Below are positions 7,878 to 15,979 of a DNA stretch of 64,000 bases, in pieces. Source of the stretch: Saccharofermentans sp. (lineage in GTDB: Bacteria > Bacillota > Clostridia > Saccharofermentanales > Saccharofermentanaceae); NCBI GenBank assembly GCA_024688685.1, contig JAILDX010000004.1, positions 1 through 64,000 on the forward strand, written 5' to 3'. The notes under the pieces were generated by a model. That model saw only the letters and a program-made list of their open reading frames with translations. It was not told the origin of the DNA and made no database searches. A program made the translations under genes and the position numbers. Within the stretch, counting starts at the first letter, position 1; each line of letters starts with the position of its first letter.

Positions 7878-9942
7878 TTTCCGGGTACTTTATCCTTTCG
7901 TGGAATGCTCCGGCATAATACTTCTTGAATGATTCGATTATCTTCTCAATATCATCAAACGAGAGTCCGGAATTAACAAGCTGGTCCTGTTCGATCTTGC
8001 CTTTAACAAGTCTTCTGATAAGAGCCTCGCAGCTGTCAAGATCAGTCTTTCCGGAAGATCTTACGGCGGCTTCACATGTATCGGCAAGCATAACGATAGC
8101 AGATTCCTTTGAAGAAGGAACGTGGCCTTTATATCTGAAATTGTTGACATCAGGCATATCAAGGCCCGCAGCTTTCGCTTCTTCACAGGCTTTGTTATAG
8201 AAATAGCCCGGATATGTAGTTCCGTGATGCTCGTCTATTACCTTTATTATCTGTTCAGGTATCTTGTTCTTACGTGCAAGCTTGATACCGTCATCAGTAT
8301 GAGCGGTAATTATCTTAACACTTTCCATAACAGTAAGTGTATCATGAGGGTTAACACCATCATGCTGGTTCTCTGTAAAATACTCAGGATGCTCGAGTTT
8401 TCCGATGTCATGATAGTAGCAGGCAACTTTACAGAGCAAAGCATCTGCACCGATCGCTTCAGCCGCAGAATCAGCAAGATTTGCTACAGTCATTGAATGC
8501 TGGTATGTACCTGATGCTTCGATGAACAGTCTCTTAAGCAAAGGATGTCCAGGCTGGGAAAGTTCAATAAGTCTGACAGGTGTAACCCTACGTGAGAAAA
8601 GCTCATAGATGGGAAACAGACCGACAGCTATAACAAGGGATCCGACAGCAGAAAGGCTGGTCATCATAGCCGAATCTATGTAATCGCTTCTTGAAGCATT
8701 GCTGAAGAAATTGTAAGCCAGTGAAGCAAGAAGCGCGGCAAACGCCGGGAATATGATGATAAGCGCTGTATTGAAAGTATTCTTGCGGCTTCCGGCTATA
8801 CAGCTGCATACAAATATGGCAACAAGCTGTATAAACATGGTCTCGATATCAAAATCATATATCGGCCACAGCATCATCAGATTCGCAACTGAGAAAATGA
8901 TGGAAGCTGAAATTCCCATATACGTGGCGCATATAGTCGTAAAGAAAAGCTCTATGACAAGAAGGGACGAGATCTCAGACAGATAGATGCCTGCAGTGAT
9001 CGGAATAAGGAATGTGATGATCAGAATATAGAATACGCTGAGGTCAATATTAAAATCAACTTCCTTGATGCTTATATAAAATACGCAGGCAATGAATATA
9101 AGAAGGATATATGCTGCGACTCTGGCAAGAATAAAGTAGTCAAATCCTGCCGTGCTGATAAGATCGAGATCATATAAGAGTCTGTATGTGTGATCAGTAA
9201 TGACCTCTCCTGCACCGACGATCTTGGCACCTCTCTCAATGATGACCGGATTATCGACAGCCGCCCTGTACGCATTATCCTGAGCATCCTCTGTAGCACT
9301 TTCGTCAAAGACAGAGTTAGGCTCAATGATCTTTGTGAGAACGTTTGAAAGAGAATCGGCATAGAGCGAATATGACGGATTTGTCTCCTTGAATGAATTG
9401 ATCTGATCTGCAATAACCGTAGGAAGACTGTCAGCATTAACGTTGCCGTGCATCATAACGTCAGTCATCGAGATAGCTTTATCTTCAATATAGCCAAAAG
9501 CTGATTTTGTCATCTTTAAAAACACGAGGAGGTCATCCGGATCAAACTTCTTATTCAGGGCTGACTTAAGTGTGGAATTAAGATTCTGAACAGCAATATT
9601 CTCAGTGATGAAAGCGCCGGCATCACCGCTGTTCATAAGATTACGTGTCTGTGCAACATTATTGAAGAATGTCTCAACGTTATCGACATTTGAAGCAGAA
9701 AGCCTCTCATCGCGTACAAAGATCGCAGCAACATTGTTCTTCGCGATCATAGCCTCATATTCAGTCTGATATGTATCTGTAAGAGTTCTTGTGGCATAAA
9801 CGTCGCTCTCAGCAACAGAACCTACTTTGTAATTATAGTTATCCGGAAGATATCCGTAGAAAACAACCAGCGTAACCAAAATAACAACGAGCACCATAAC
9901 GATGATCTGCTGAACTCTGGTACCAAAGGAATTAACATTCAT
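7867..9942 (-). CDS. pgpH: 7TM-HD cyclic-di-AMP phosphodiesterase (PgpH family)
   Basis: Membrane HD hydrolase of 691 residues. An N-terminal helix (about 13-30) precedes a ~250-residue extracytoplasmic 7TMR-HDED domain. Seven membrane helices follow (about 270-455), then a cytosolic HD domain with the preceding QHSMTVANLA histidine, YYHDIGK (His511-Asp512) and the distal DEHHGT. The family, studied as PgpH in Listeria, hydrolyses c-di-AMP and so affects potassium and osmotic balance and cell-wall stress. It sits between phoH and ybeY, the standard order. No c-di-AMP cyclase gene is in this window. Confidence 0.9.
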   Translation of the reverse strand: MNVNSFGTRVQQIIVMVLVVILVTLVVFYGYLPDNYNYKVGSVAESDVYATRTLTDTYQTEYEAMIAKNNVAAIFVRDERLSASNVDNVETFFNNVAQTRNLMNSGDAGAFITENIAVQNLNSTLKSALNKKFDPDDLLVFLKMTKSAFGYIEDKAISMTDVMMHGNVNADSLPTVIADQINSFKETNPSYSLYADSLSNVLTKIIEPNSVFDESATEDAQDNAYRAAVDNPVIIERGAKIVGAGEVITDHTYRLLYDLDLISTAGFDYFILARVAAYILLIFIACVFYISIKEVDFNIDLSVFYILIITFLIPITAGIYLSEISSLLVIELFFTTICATYMGISASIIFSVANLMMLWPIYDFDIETMFIQLVAIFVCSCIAGSRKNTFNTALIIIFPAFAALLASLAYNFFSNASRSDYIDSAMMTSLSAVGSLVIAVGLFPIYELFSRRVTPVRLIELSQPGHPLLKRLFIEASGTYQHSMTVANLADSAAEAIGADALLCKVACYYHDIGKLEHPEYFTENQHDGVNPHDTLTVMESVKIITAHTDDGIKLARKNKIPEQIIKVIDEHHGTTYPGYFYNKACEEAKAAGLDMPDVNNFRYKGHVPSSKESAIVMLADTCEAAVRSSGKTDLDSCEALIRRLVKGKIEQDQLVNSGLSFDDIEKIIESFKKYYAGAFHERIKYPENVN

Positions 9943-9947
9943 ATGTA

Positions 9948-10892
9948 CTAAACACCCTCTCTGTTATACCTTTTATCATAAGCTTCAACTATCTTCTGAA
10001 CAAGGCTGTTCCTGACGATATCACAATTACTGAGCGAAACAATGGACACTTCCTTCAGATCCTGCAACACCTCCATTGAATCATGAAGGCCGTCTCTGAC
10101 ACCCCTTGGAAGATCTATCTGGGTAAAATCACCGCACACACAGGCTCTGCAGTTCATTCCCAGTCTTGTGAGGAACATCTTCATCTGATCTGCCGTCGTA
10201 TTCTGTGCCTCATCGAGCAGAACGAAACAGTCATCGAGATTACGGCCTCTCATAAAAGCAAGAGGAGAAACCTCGATCAGCCCTTTCTCATAATATCTGT
10301 CAAACAGTTCTCTTCCAAGAAGAGCTTCAATTGCATCATAGATGGGTCTCATATACGGATCGACCTTCTCTTCAATGTCTCCCGGGAGGAAACCCAATCT
10401 CTCACCAGCTTCGATAGCCGGTCTTGTAAGAATTATCTTGGATACTTCTCTGTTCCTGAATGCCCTTACAGCCATTGCAACACCAAGGAAAGTCTTTCCT
10501 GATCCTGCCGGTCCGCTGCAGATAACAAGTTCAGATCTTCTGAGCGCATCAAGATAGACATGCTGCCCTAAAGTCTTTGCCTTTATGCTTCTGCCTGATG
10601 GAGTCGTATAATAGATCTCATCGGAAGAAGCAAGGAACTCCTCAGTCTGTCCCTTACCCGCAAGGAAGATAATATAATCAACTGTTCTTGGTTCAAGCTC
10701 ATTATCCTGAGCAAGTATGTTCATAGTCCTCAAAGCCTCGCAGGCACGGACTATTCCGAGATTATCCTCACCGGTAATGATAATATCGCTCCCGTCAGTA
10801 TCACAGGAGACGGAAAAAGCAGATGAGATCTTACTGAAGATATCACCAGTTGAAAGTGTTGCCGCATCGAGATCTGTTAAGTGTTCAACCAT
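9948..10892 (-). CDS. phoH: PhoH-family ATPase
   Basis: PhoH-like P-loop ATPase/putative RNA helicase, about 314 residues. An N-terminal PhoH-associated KH-like region precedes the ATPase core with Walker A GPAGSGKT (127-134), the Walker B-like VLLDEAQNTT, and RGRNLDD. It is usually linked to ybeY and thought to act in RNA metabolism. Two ATGs are possible, at 10898 and 10892. I prefer 10892: no Shine-Dalgarno precedes either, but a TTGACC-N17-GATAAT promoter ends exactly 6 nt before it. It is 5 nt from pgpH, and the gap to the upstream pseudouridine synthase is only about 30 nt. Confidence 0.9.
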   Translation of the reverse strand: MVEHLTDLDAATLSTGDIFSKISSAFSVSCDTDGSDIIITGEDNLGIVRACEALRTMNILAQDNELEPRTVDYIIFLAGKGQTEEFLASSDEIYYTTPSGRSIKAKTLGQHVYLDALRRSELVICSGPAGSGKTFLGVAMAVRAFRNREVSKIILTRPAIEAGERLGFLPGDIEEKVDPYMRPIYDAIEALLGRELFDRYYEKGLIEVSPLAFMRGRNLDDCFVLLDEAQNTTADQMKMFLTRLGMNCRACVCGDFTQIDLPRGVRDGLHDSMEVLQDLKEVSIVSLSNCDIVRNSLVQKIVEAYDKRYNREGV

Positions 10893-10927
10893 ACTCATAT
10901 TATCTGATTATTCATCTAAAAGGTCAA
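10893..10927 (-). promoter_or_regulatory. Internal promoter placing the phoH start at +1 (leaderless candidate)
   Basis: On the minus strand TTGACC (10922-10927, overlapping the stop of the upstream gene) is followed by 17 nt, GATAAT (10899-10904), 6 nt and ATG at 10892. The spacing is ideal for a sigma-A promoter, and no ribosome-binding site exists. The first in-frame ATG (10898) lies directly against the hexamer, so a transcript from here could use only the second ATG. Confidence 0.5.
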
Positions 10928-11838
10928 ATGCTCAGAGGGGTAAATGACCCGGTAAGACGCTTGTAGTATTCGGGAATATCGCACTCGAAATACATATGCT
11001 CTCCGGTAATGGGATGCTCAAACTCGATAGACGTGCTGTGGAGCGCCTGTCCCTCCAGACCAAAAGAGTTCTTTTTTGTTCCGTAAACGGGATCCCCGAC
11101 TATAGGATGCCCGATATAATGCAGATGCACTCTTATCTGATGTGTGCGTCCCGTCTCCAGCTTAAGCAACAGATCTGTTGCCTCACAATACCTTCCGACG
11201 ACCTCGAAATGCGTAACGGCATACTTGCCGTCACCCTTGACGATCATCTTTCTTCTGTCCTTGTCAGACCTGCCTATAGGAGCATCGATAGTTCCCTTCT
11301 CGCTCTTGATGACACCGGTTGCTATAGCTCTGTACTTTCTTACGACTTCATGATCCGCTATCATCTTTGCCAGTCTTACATGAGTATCATTATCCTTGCA
11401 CGCAAGCATAAGTCCTGATGTATCCTTATCTATCCTGTGAACGATACCGGGTCTCAATACGCCGTTGATGTCTGACAGTTTTCCGTCGCAGTGAGCCAGG
11501 AGCGCATTGACAAGCGTTCCGTCAGAATGACCTGCGCCGGGATGAACGACCATTCCCTGGGGCTTGTTTATAATCAGAAGATGATCATCCTCATATACAA
11601 TATCGAGGGGAATGTCTTCAGGTTCATTATCACTCCTGACCGGATCAGGAATATCCACTGCGATCCTGTCACCTGCCTGAACAGGGGTTCCCGCCTTGGT
11701 TATCACGATACCCCCTACAGTAACGTTGCCTTCACTGATCAGTGTCTTGAAATACGACCTTGAATAATCATCGCAAACACTTGCAATGAACGTATCAAGT
11801 CTCATGCCGTCACTGTCGCATATAAACTCTTTTATCAT
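10924..11838 (-). CDS. RluD-family 23S rRNA pseudouridine synthase
   Basis: Converts uridine to pseudouridine in large-subunit rRNA. The 304-residue protein has an N-terminal S4 domain (about 13-70) and the RluA/RluD catalytic motif HRIDKDTSG at 134-142, with Asp137 as nucleophile. Following lspA is the normal Bacillota context. Its ATG overlaps the lspA stop (ATGA), with only an A-rich AAGAA upstream, so translation is coupled. A paralogue lies at 15053-15979; which one corresponds to the 1911/1915/1917 enzyme cannot be told from sequence alone. Confidence 0.9.
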   Translation of the reverse strand: MIKEFICDSDGMRLDTFIASVCDDYSRSYFKTLISEGNVTVGGIVITKAGTPVQAGDRIAVDIPDPVRSDNEPEDIPLDIVYEDDHLLIINKPQGMVVHPGAGHSDGTLVNALLAHCDGKLSDINGVLRPGIVHRIDKDTSGLMLACKDNDTHVRLAKMIADHEVVRKYRAIATGVIKSEKGTIDAPIGRSDKDRRKMIVKGDGKYAVTHFEVVGRYCEATDLLLKLETGRTHQIRVHLHYIGHPIVGDPVYGTKKNSFGLEGQALHSTSIEFEHPITGEHMYFECDIPEYYKRLTGSFTPLSI

Positions 11839-12410
11839 GATTCTTTCTTTTTCTTCTTGAAGAGTATTGTCCAGAACTCGTCGAACTCTTTACCTGAAAA
11901 AATAATGTAGATAACAAACAGCACGGTTCCAATAACCGCAAAGCAGTCAGCAAAGTTAAATATCGGGAAAGTACGGCTTCCAAAATCAAACCTGAGGAAA
12001 TCTATTACATAGTGAAGCATAAACCTGTCAAGAAGATTGCCGATAGCTCCTGCGCCGATAAGGCCAAGGCAGACACCGATCTTATTAAAATTATGCAGTA
12101 TCGCAAAAACCATTCCGGAAAGGATGATGATACCGAATATCAGTGAGATAGCTGAAAGCACATAAATGCCCCACGACGTGTCAGCAAGAAAACTGAAAGC
12201 ACTTCCCGTATTCTGCACATAATGGAAATAAAAGAAACCGTCTATTACCGGCTTCTTCTCACCTAAAGCCATGTTCCTTACTACAGAGCCTTTGGCAACC
12301 TGATCACCGACGACAAGGAGCATTACAAAAAGAAACGAAGAGGTGATCTTCGTCTGCTTAAATCTTGCTTCCATAACACGGTCTTTTAATTCTGTATTGT
12401 TTTCACTCAT
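11835..12410 (-). CDS. lspA: Prolipoprotein signal peptidase (signal peptidase II)
   Basis: Aspartic membrane protease that removes signal peptides from prolipoproteins. The 191 residues contain about four membrane helices and the conserved boxes GDQVAKG (Asp36), GNLLDRF (Asp129) and FNFADCFAVIG (Asp155); the last two supply the catalytic aspartates. There is a ~25-residue N-terminal extension before the first helix and a very basic C-terminus (KKKKKES). A substrate, the lipoprotein at 45175-45747, is in this window. The ATG at 12410 lacks a Shine-Dalgarno but has TATAAT 7 nt upstream. Confidence 0.92.
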   Translation of the reverse strand: MSENNTELKDRVMEARFKQTKITSSFLFVMLLVVGDQVAKGSVVRNMALGEKKPVIDGFFYFHYVQNTGSAFSFLADTSWGIYVLSAISLIFGIIILSGMVFAILHNFNKIGVCLGLIGAGAIGNLLDRFMLHYVIDFLRFDFGSRTFPIFNFADCFAVIGTVLFVIYIIFSGKEFDEFWTILFKKKKKES

Positions 12411-12446
12411 GGCAAGTATTATAAATCATTATTCATATTCAGTAAA
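12411..12446 (-). promoter_or_regulatory. Promoter placing the lspA start at +1 (leaderless candidate)
   Basis: Minus strand: TTTACT (12441-12446), 17 nt, TATAAT (12418-12423), 7 nt, then ATG at 12410. The -35 lies in the last codons of the preceding metallophosphoesterase gene. No Shine-Dalgarno is present in the 18-nt gap. Confidence 0.5.
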
Positions 12447-13211
12447 ACGGCGAATTGAATTACATTTGCCGTAATCATCAAGGCTTATTATGACACCATT
12501 CATAAAACCCGGTCCGTCAGCAGGCTCATATCTTCTCGGGAGCTTATATGCCAGTCTTGCAAGGGATGTCTCTATATCCATTCCCAGCACGGAATCAATG
12601 GCGCCGGTCATTCCAAGATCAGTAATATAACCTGTACCCTCAGGAAGCACTCTGTTATCTGATGTCTGAACATGCGTATGAGTTCCGACAACAGCAGCAG
12701 CCATACCGTCAAGGTAATAACCTAATGCCTGTTTCTCAGATGTTGTCTCAGCATGGAAATCAACGATGACTGCATTGCACTGTTCTTCATTTTTGAGTCT
12801 CTCGATAAGTACCTCAGCCTTATCGAAGGGACTGTCTGCGGATATCCCGACATTGATCTGACCCATCAGATTGATGAGACCGATCCTGAGGCCGCTCTTC
12901 TCAGAGATAATATAATCCCTGCCGGGCCAATGAGCCGAAACATTGGCAGGTCTGACAACATTATCGAGAGTCTTTATCTGACGCATGAAATCATAATTGG
13001 AGAATGAATGATTCCCAAGCGTAAACAGATCACACCCGCACATGGACAGTTCCGAGATGATCTTCTCAGAACATCCGAGACCATGAGCCGCATTCTCAGC
13101 ATTGCATATTGTCAGATCTATACTGTTTGAACTGATAAACCCGGGAAGAACAGTCTTTATTACACGTCTCCCGCAATTACCAACAACATCACCGATAAAG
13201 CAAATATTCAT
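12429..13211 (-). CDS. ymdB: YmdB-family metallophosphoesterase
   Basis: Calcineurin-like phosphoesterase of the TIGR00282/YmdB family, 260 residues. It opens with FIGDVVGNCGRR (first metal ligand Asp8), then CNAENAAHG, a TLGNHSF box, VDFHAE and VGTHTHVQT, all conserved metal-site segments. Bacillus YmdB acts on cyclic nucleotides and influences RNase Y-dependent mRNA decay and cell-fate choice. Here it lies directly downstream of rny, the usual order, but a strong terminator separates them. The start has no ribosome-binding site; see the promoter entry at 13212-13246. Confidence 0.88.
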   Translation of the reverse strand: MNICFIGDVVGNCGRRVIKTVLPGFISSNSIDLTICNAENAAHGLGCSEKIISELSMCGCDLFTLGNHSFSNYDFMRQIKTLDNVVRPANVSAHWPGRDYIISEKSGLRIGLINLMGQINVGISADSPFDKAEVLIERLKNEEQCNAVIVDFHAETTSEKQALGYYLDGMAAAVVGTHTHVQTSDNRVLPEGTGYITDLGMTGAIDSVLGMDIETSLARLAYKLPRRYEPADGPGFMNGVIISLDDYGKCNSIRRFTEYE

Positions 13212-13246
13212 AAGATGAATCTTAACATAAAAAAGCCCGCTTTGAA
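13212..13246 (-). promoter_or_regulatory. Possible ymdB promoter embedded in the rny terminator
   Basis: Minus strand: TTCAAA (13241-13246), 16 nt, TAAGAT (13219-13224), 7 nt, then the ymdB ATG at 13211. The -35-like hexamer and most of the spacer are the 3' arm and T-tract of the rny terminator. Each hexamer matches consensus at only four of six positions, so confidence is limited. Confidence 0.35.
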
Positions 13247-13264
13247 AATGTTCAAAGCGGGCTT
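13227..13264 (-). terminator. Intrinsic terminator of rny
   Basis: A perfect 14-bp stem (13233-13246 with 13251-13264) closes a 4-nt loop. On the minus strand it ends in a run of T, giving a textbook rho-independent terminator about 60 nt after the rny stop. It lies only about 20 nt before the ymdB start. Confidence 0.93.
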
Positions 13265-13322
13265 ATTGGATCAATGGTGAATTCCAAACTGATATAAAAC
13301 AAAACTAAGGTAAAAAAATGCT

Positions 13323-14888
13323 TTATTTTGCTATGTCTGTAGCTCTGGTCTCTCTGATTACATTGACCTTGACCTGACCGGGATAGGAGAGCTCTTCCTC
13401 GATCCTCTTGCAGATCTGTCTTGCTTTGATGACCATCTCGTCATCAGAAACCTTATCAGGTGATACGATAACACGTATCTCACGACCAGCCTGAATTGCA
13501 TAGCTCTTCTCGACGCCGTCAAAGCTTGTAGCGATTTCCTCAAGCTTCTCGATCCTCTTGATGTATGTCTCAAGATTCTCTCTTCTGGCACCGGGACGGG
13601 CTGCAGAAATAGCGTCTGCAGCAGCCACGAGAACAGCAACAGCCGTTCTTGGCTCGCAATCACCATGATGTGCTTCGATAGCATTGATAACATCTGGTGA
13701 TTCGTGGTATTTCTTGGCGATATCTACACCTAACTGAACATGGGTTCCTTCCTGTTCAAAATCAACGGCCTTGCCTATATCGTGCAATAGTCCCGCTCTC
13801 TTGGCAAAGTTTACATCAAGACCCAATTCGCTTGCCATAAGTCCTGCAAGCCATGAGACTTCGATAGAGTGCTGAAGTACATTCTGACCATAACTGGTTC
13901 TGTACTTAAGTCTTCCGAGGATCTTTATCAGCTCAGGATTGAGATTCATTACACCCGTATCAAATACGGCTCTCTCACCTTCCTGCTTCATCACCTGGTT
14001 CAGTTCCTTCTCAGACTTCTTGACCATTTCCTCGATCCTTGCCGGGTGGATCCTTCCATCAACAACAAGCTTCTCTATGGTCAGTCTGGCGATCTCTCTT
14101 CTGATGGGATCGAAAGAGGACAGGATGATTGCTTCAGGTGTATCATCGATTATAAGATCAACACCTGTAATTGTCTCGATAGCACGGATATTACGTCCTT
14201 CTCGACCTATTATGCGTCCCTTCATCTCATCATTCGGGAGATTAACAACGGATACTGTTACCTCGGAAACGTAATCAGAAGCGTATCGCTGGATTGAATT
14301 AACAATGATATCCTTAGCGATCCTGTCGGCATCCTGCTTAGTCTTTTCCTCCATCTGCTTGAGCATGGATGCAAGATCATGACTGTATTCACGTTCTGCA
14401 GCTTCAAGGACAAGTGCCCTTGCATCGCTGATCGACAATCCGGAAACCTTCTCCAATTCCGACTGCTTACGGGCTTCAAGTTCACGAGCTTTCAATTCAA
14501 GCTCATTGATCTTTGTCTGCTTTGCTTCGATCTCCTGCTGCTTCTTCTCGGTGGAAGCCTGAATACGTTCAATATTCTCTTCTTTCTGCTCCAGCCTGGC
14601 TCTCTCTTTTGCAATGTCCTGGCGCTTCTCTCTGGCCTCGTTCTCCAGTTCATAACGAGCCTTTGAGATCTCCTCCTTGGCCTGCAAAAGAAGTTCTCTT
14701 TTATTGCTTTCCCCTTCCTTCTGGGCATTTGCTATGATCTTCTCGCTGTCAGCAAGTGACTTCGCAAGATCCTCTTTCAACTGCTTCTGCTGCGTTGATA
14801 AACCGCGCTTGTAGAAAATTGATATGCATATACCACCAAGGATGAGACCTGCAACAAGACCAATGATTAAAAATAACCACTTTTCCAC
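13323..14888 (-). CDS. rny: Ribonuclease Y
   Basis: Membrane-anchored endoribonuclease that initiates mRNA decay in Bacillota; 521 residues, the normal size. An N-terminal helix (about 4-25) leads into a long charged coiled coil (to about 190), a KH domain with [15 protein letters not shown], and an HD domain with [17 protein letters not shown] and an AHHGD box. I chose the GTG at 14888 because GGAGGTG sits just upstream and it gives the standard N-terminus; the frame stays open to 15041 but that extension runs through the promoter. The gene has its own promoter, a 5' hairpin and a strong terminator. Confidence 0.95.
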   Translation of the reverse strand: MEKWLFLIIGLVAGLILGGICISIFYKRGLSTQQKQLKEDLAKSLADSEKIIANAQKEGESNKRELLLQAKEEISKARYELENEAREKRQDIAKERARLEQKEENIERIQASTEKKQQEIEAKQTKINELELKARELEARKQSELEKVSGLSISDARALVLEAAEREYSHDLASMLKQMEEKTKQDADRIAKDIIVNSIQRYASDYVSEVTVSVVNLPNDEMKGRIIGREGRNIRAIETITGVDLIIDDTPEAIILSSFDPIRREIARLTIEKLVVDGRIHPARIEEMVKKSEKELNQVMKQEGERAVFDTGVMNLNPELIKILGRLKYRTSYGQNVLQHSIEVSWLAGLMASELGLDVNFAKRAGLLHDIGKAVDFEQEGTHVQLGVDIAKKYHESPDVINAIEAHHGDCEPRTAVAVLVAAADAISAARPGARRENLETYIKRIEKLEEIATSFDGVEKSYAIQAGREIRVIVSPDKVSDDEMVIKARQICKRIEEELSYPGQVKVNVIRETRATDIAK

Positions 14889-14931
14889 GTTGGTACTCAC
14901 CTCCAATATTAAGTTGTCAAAGTTCAATTGT

Positions 14932-14957
14932 ATAAATGGCTCTGACAAGCCATTTAT
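14932..14957 (-). other. 5' leader stem-loop of rny mRNA
   Basis: A 10-bp perfect stem (14932-14941 with 14948-14957) and a 6-nt loop lie just after the rny -10 element. With the start site expected near 14950-14953, at least a 6-8-bp part of the stem would form at the extreme 5' end of the mRNA. No T-run follows it, so it is not a terminator. Confidence 0.6.
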
Positions 14958-14958
14958 T

Positions 14959-14987
14959 ATAATAAAAATAAATCTTTGAAGTGTCAA
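14959..14987 (-). promoter_or_regulatory. rny promoter
   Basis: Minus strand: perfect -35 TTGACA (14982-14987), 17 nt, TATTAT (14959-14964). It lies about 70 nt upstream of the GTG start of rny. Confidence 0.75.
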
Positions 14988-15017
14988 CCTTTTGAACGCC
15001 GTCCAAATTACAAATAA

Positions 15018-15052
15018 TTGACAAAAACAGCCTTTAAACACAAAATATCAGC
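15018..15052 (+). promoter_or_regulatory. Promoter placing the second rluD-like start at +1 (leaderless candidate)
   Basis: TTGACA (15018-15023), 17 nt, CAAAAT (15041-15046), 6 nt, ATG at 15053. No purine-rich ribosome-binding site is present. This is the clearest of the leaderless candidates, because the gene is first in its unit and divergent from rny, so it cannot rely on coupling. Confidence 0.6.
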
Positions 15053-15979
15053 ATGAATATCAGATATACAGTTCCGGAAAAAGATGACGGCAGAGAGATC
15101 GTAAGGATCCTGAACACGGAATTTCTGGTGAGCCGCCAGATGATCAAAAGGTTTAAGTTCGACGGCAAAGTCGAGCTTAACGGTGTTCACGCAACCGTAA
15201 GACAGAGAGTTAAGACCGGAGATATCCTGTATGTCGAACTTGAAGACAGATCCGGTGATATACTGCACCCTGAAGGCATTGATTTCCTTTATGAGGACGA
15301 ATGGTATATTGTCGTTAACAAACCCGCCGGCATCGTTACACACCCCACTCACGGACATCTTGACGATTCTCTTCTTACAATGCTTTCCGAAGGAACTCTT
15401 CATCCGGTCATAAGACTCGACCGTGAGACTTCAGGTCTGATTATCATTGCCAAGAACGGCTATGCACATAATACGCTGTCTGTGAGCGGCGAGATCCAGA
15501 AGAAGTACCTTGCTGTCTGTTACGGCAGATTTGAGAATGAGTCCGGAACTATCGACCGGCCTATTGCCAGGAGACCAGGAAGCGTTATGATCAGAGATGT
15601 AGATCCTGAAGGAAAACGGTCTGTTACTCACTACCGCGTTCTTGTTTACGATGAAGTAAACGATATATCTCTCGTTGAGTTCAAACTGGAAACAGGAAGA
15701 TGCCATCAGATCAGAGTTCACAGCAGATATCTGGGGCATCCGCTTGCCGGTGACGGATTATACGGGCCTTTATCGGCAGATAATCCCTGTGACAAGTTTC
15801 CGGCTGCGGAAGTTATAGATAAAAAGATCGGAAGATGTGCACTTCATGCGTACAGTCTCCGTTTTCAGGATAAATTCAGTGATGTGGAGAGACATTTCGA
15901 GAGTGCGCTTCCCGAAGACATGCGATCAGTCTGGTCTTCTGCCGAACTGCTCGATCATGCTCTTGGCAAGATCCTTTGA
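15053..15979 (+). CDS. Second RluD/RluA-family pseudouridine synthase
   Basis: 308 residues with an N-terminal S4-like segment (VSRQMIKRFKFDGKVELNG, about 27-45) and the catalytic motif RLDRETSG at 121-128, Asp123 being the nucleophile. It resembles the YlyB/YhcT/YjbO group of RluA relatives; the exact target uridine cannot be predicted. It is a single-gene unit on the plus strand, divergent from rny. Its last 54 nt overlap the 3' end of recN on the other strand. The ATG has no ribosome-binding site but has a promoter ending 6 nt upstream. Confidence 0.9.
   Translation: MNIRYTVPEKDDGREIVRILNTEFLVSRQMIKRFKFDGKVELNGVHATVRQRVKTGDILYVELEDRSGDILHPEGIDFLYEDEWYIVVNKPAGIVTHPTHGHLDDSLLTMLSEGTLHPVIRLDRETSGLIIIAKNGYAHNTLSVSGEIQKKYLAVCYGRFENESGTIDRPIARRPGSVMIRDVDPEGKRSVTHYRVLVYDEVNDISLVEFKLETGRCHQIRVHSRYLGHPLAGDGLYGPLSADNPCDKFPAAEVIDKKIGRCALHAYSLRFQDKFSDVERHFESALPEDMRSVWSSAELLDHALGKIL

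Noticed and set aside
14889..15041. N-terminal extension of RNase Y
   Set aside because: The frame is open, but it runs through the promoter and leader; the GTG at 14888 has GGAGGTG and gives the normal N-terminus.
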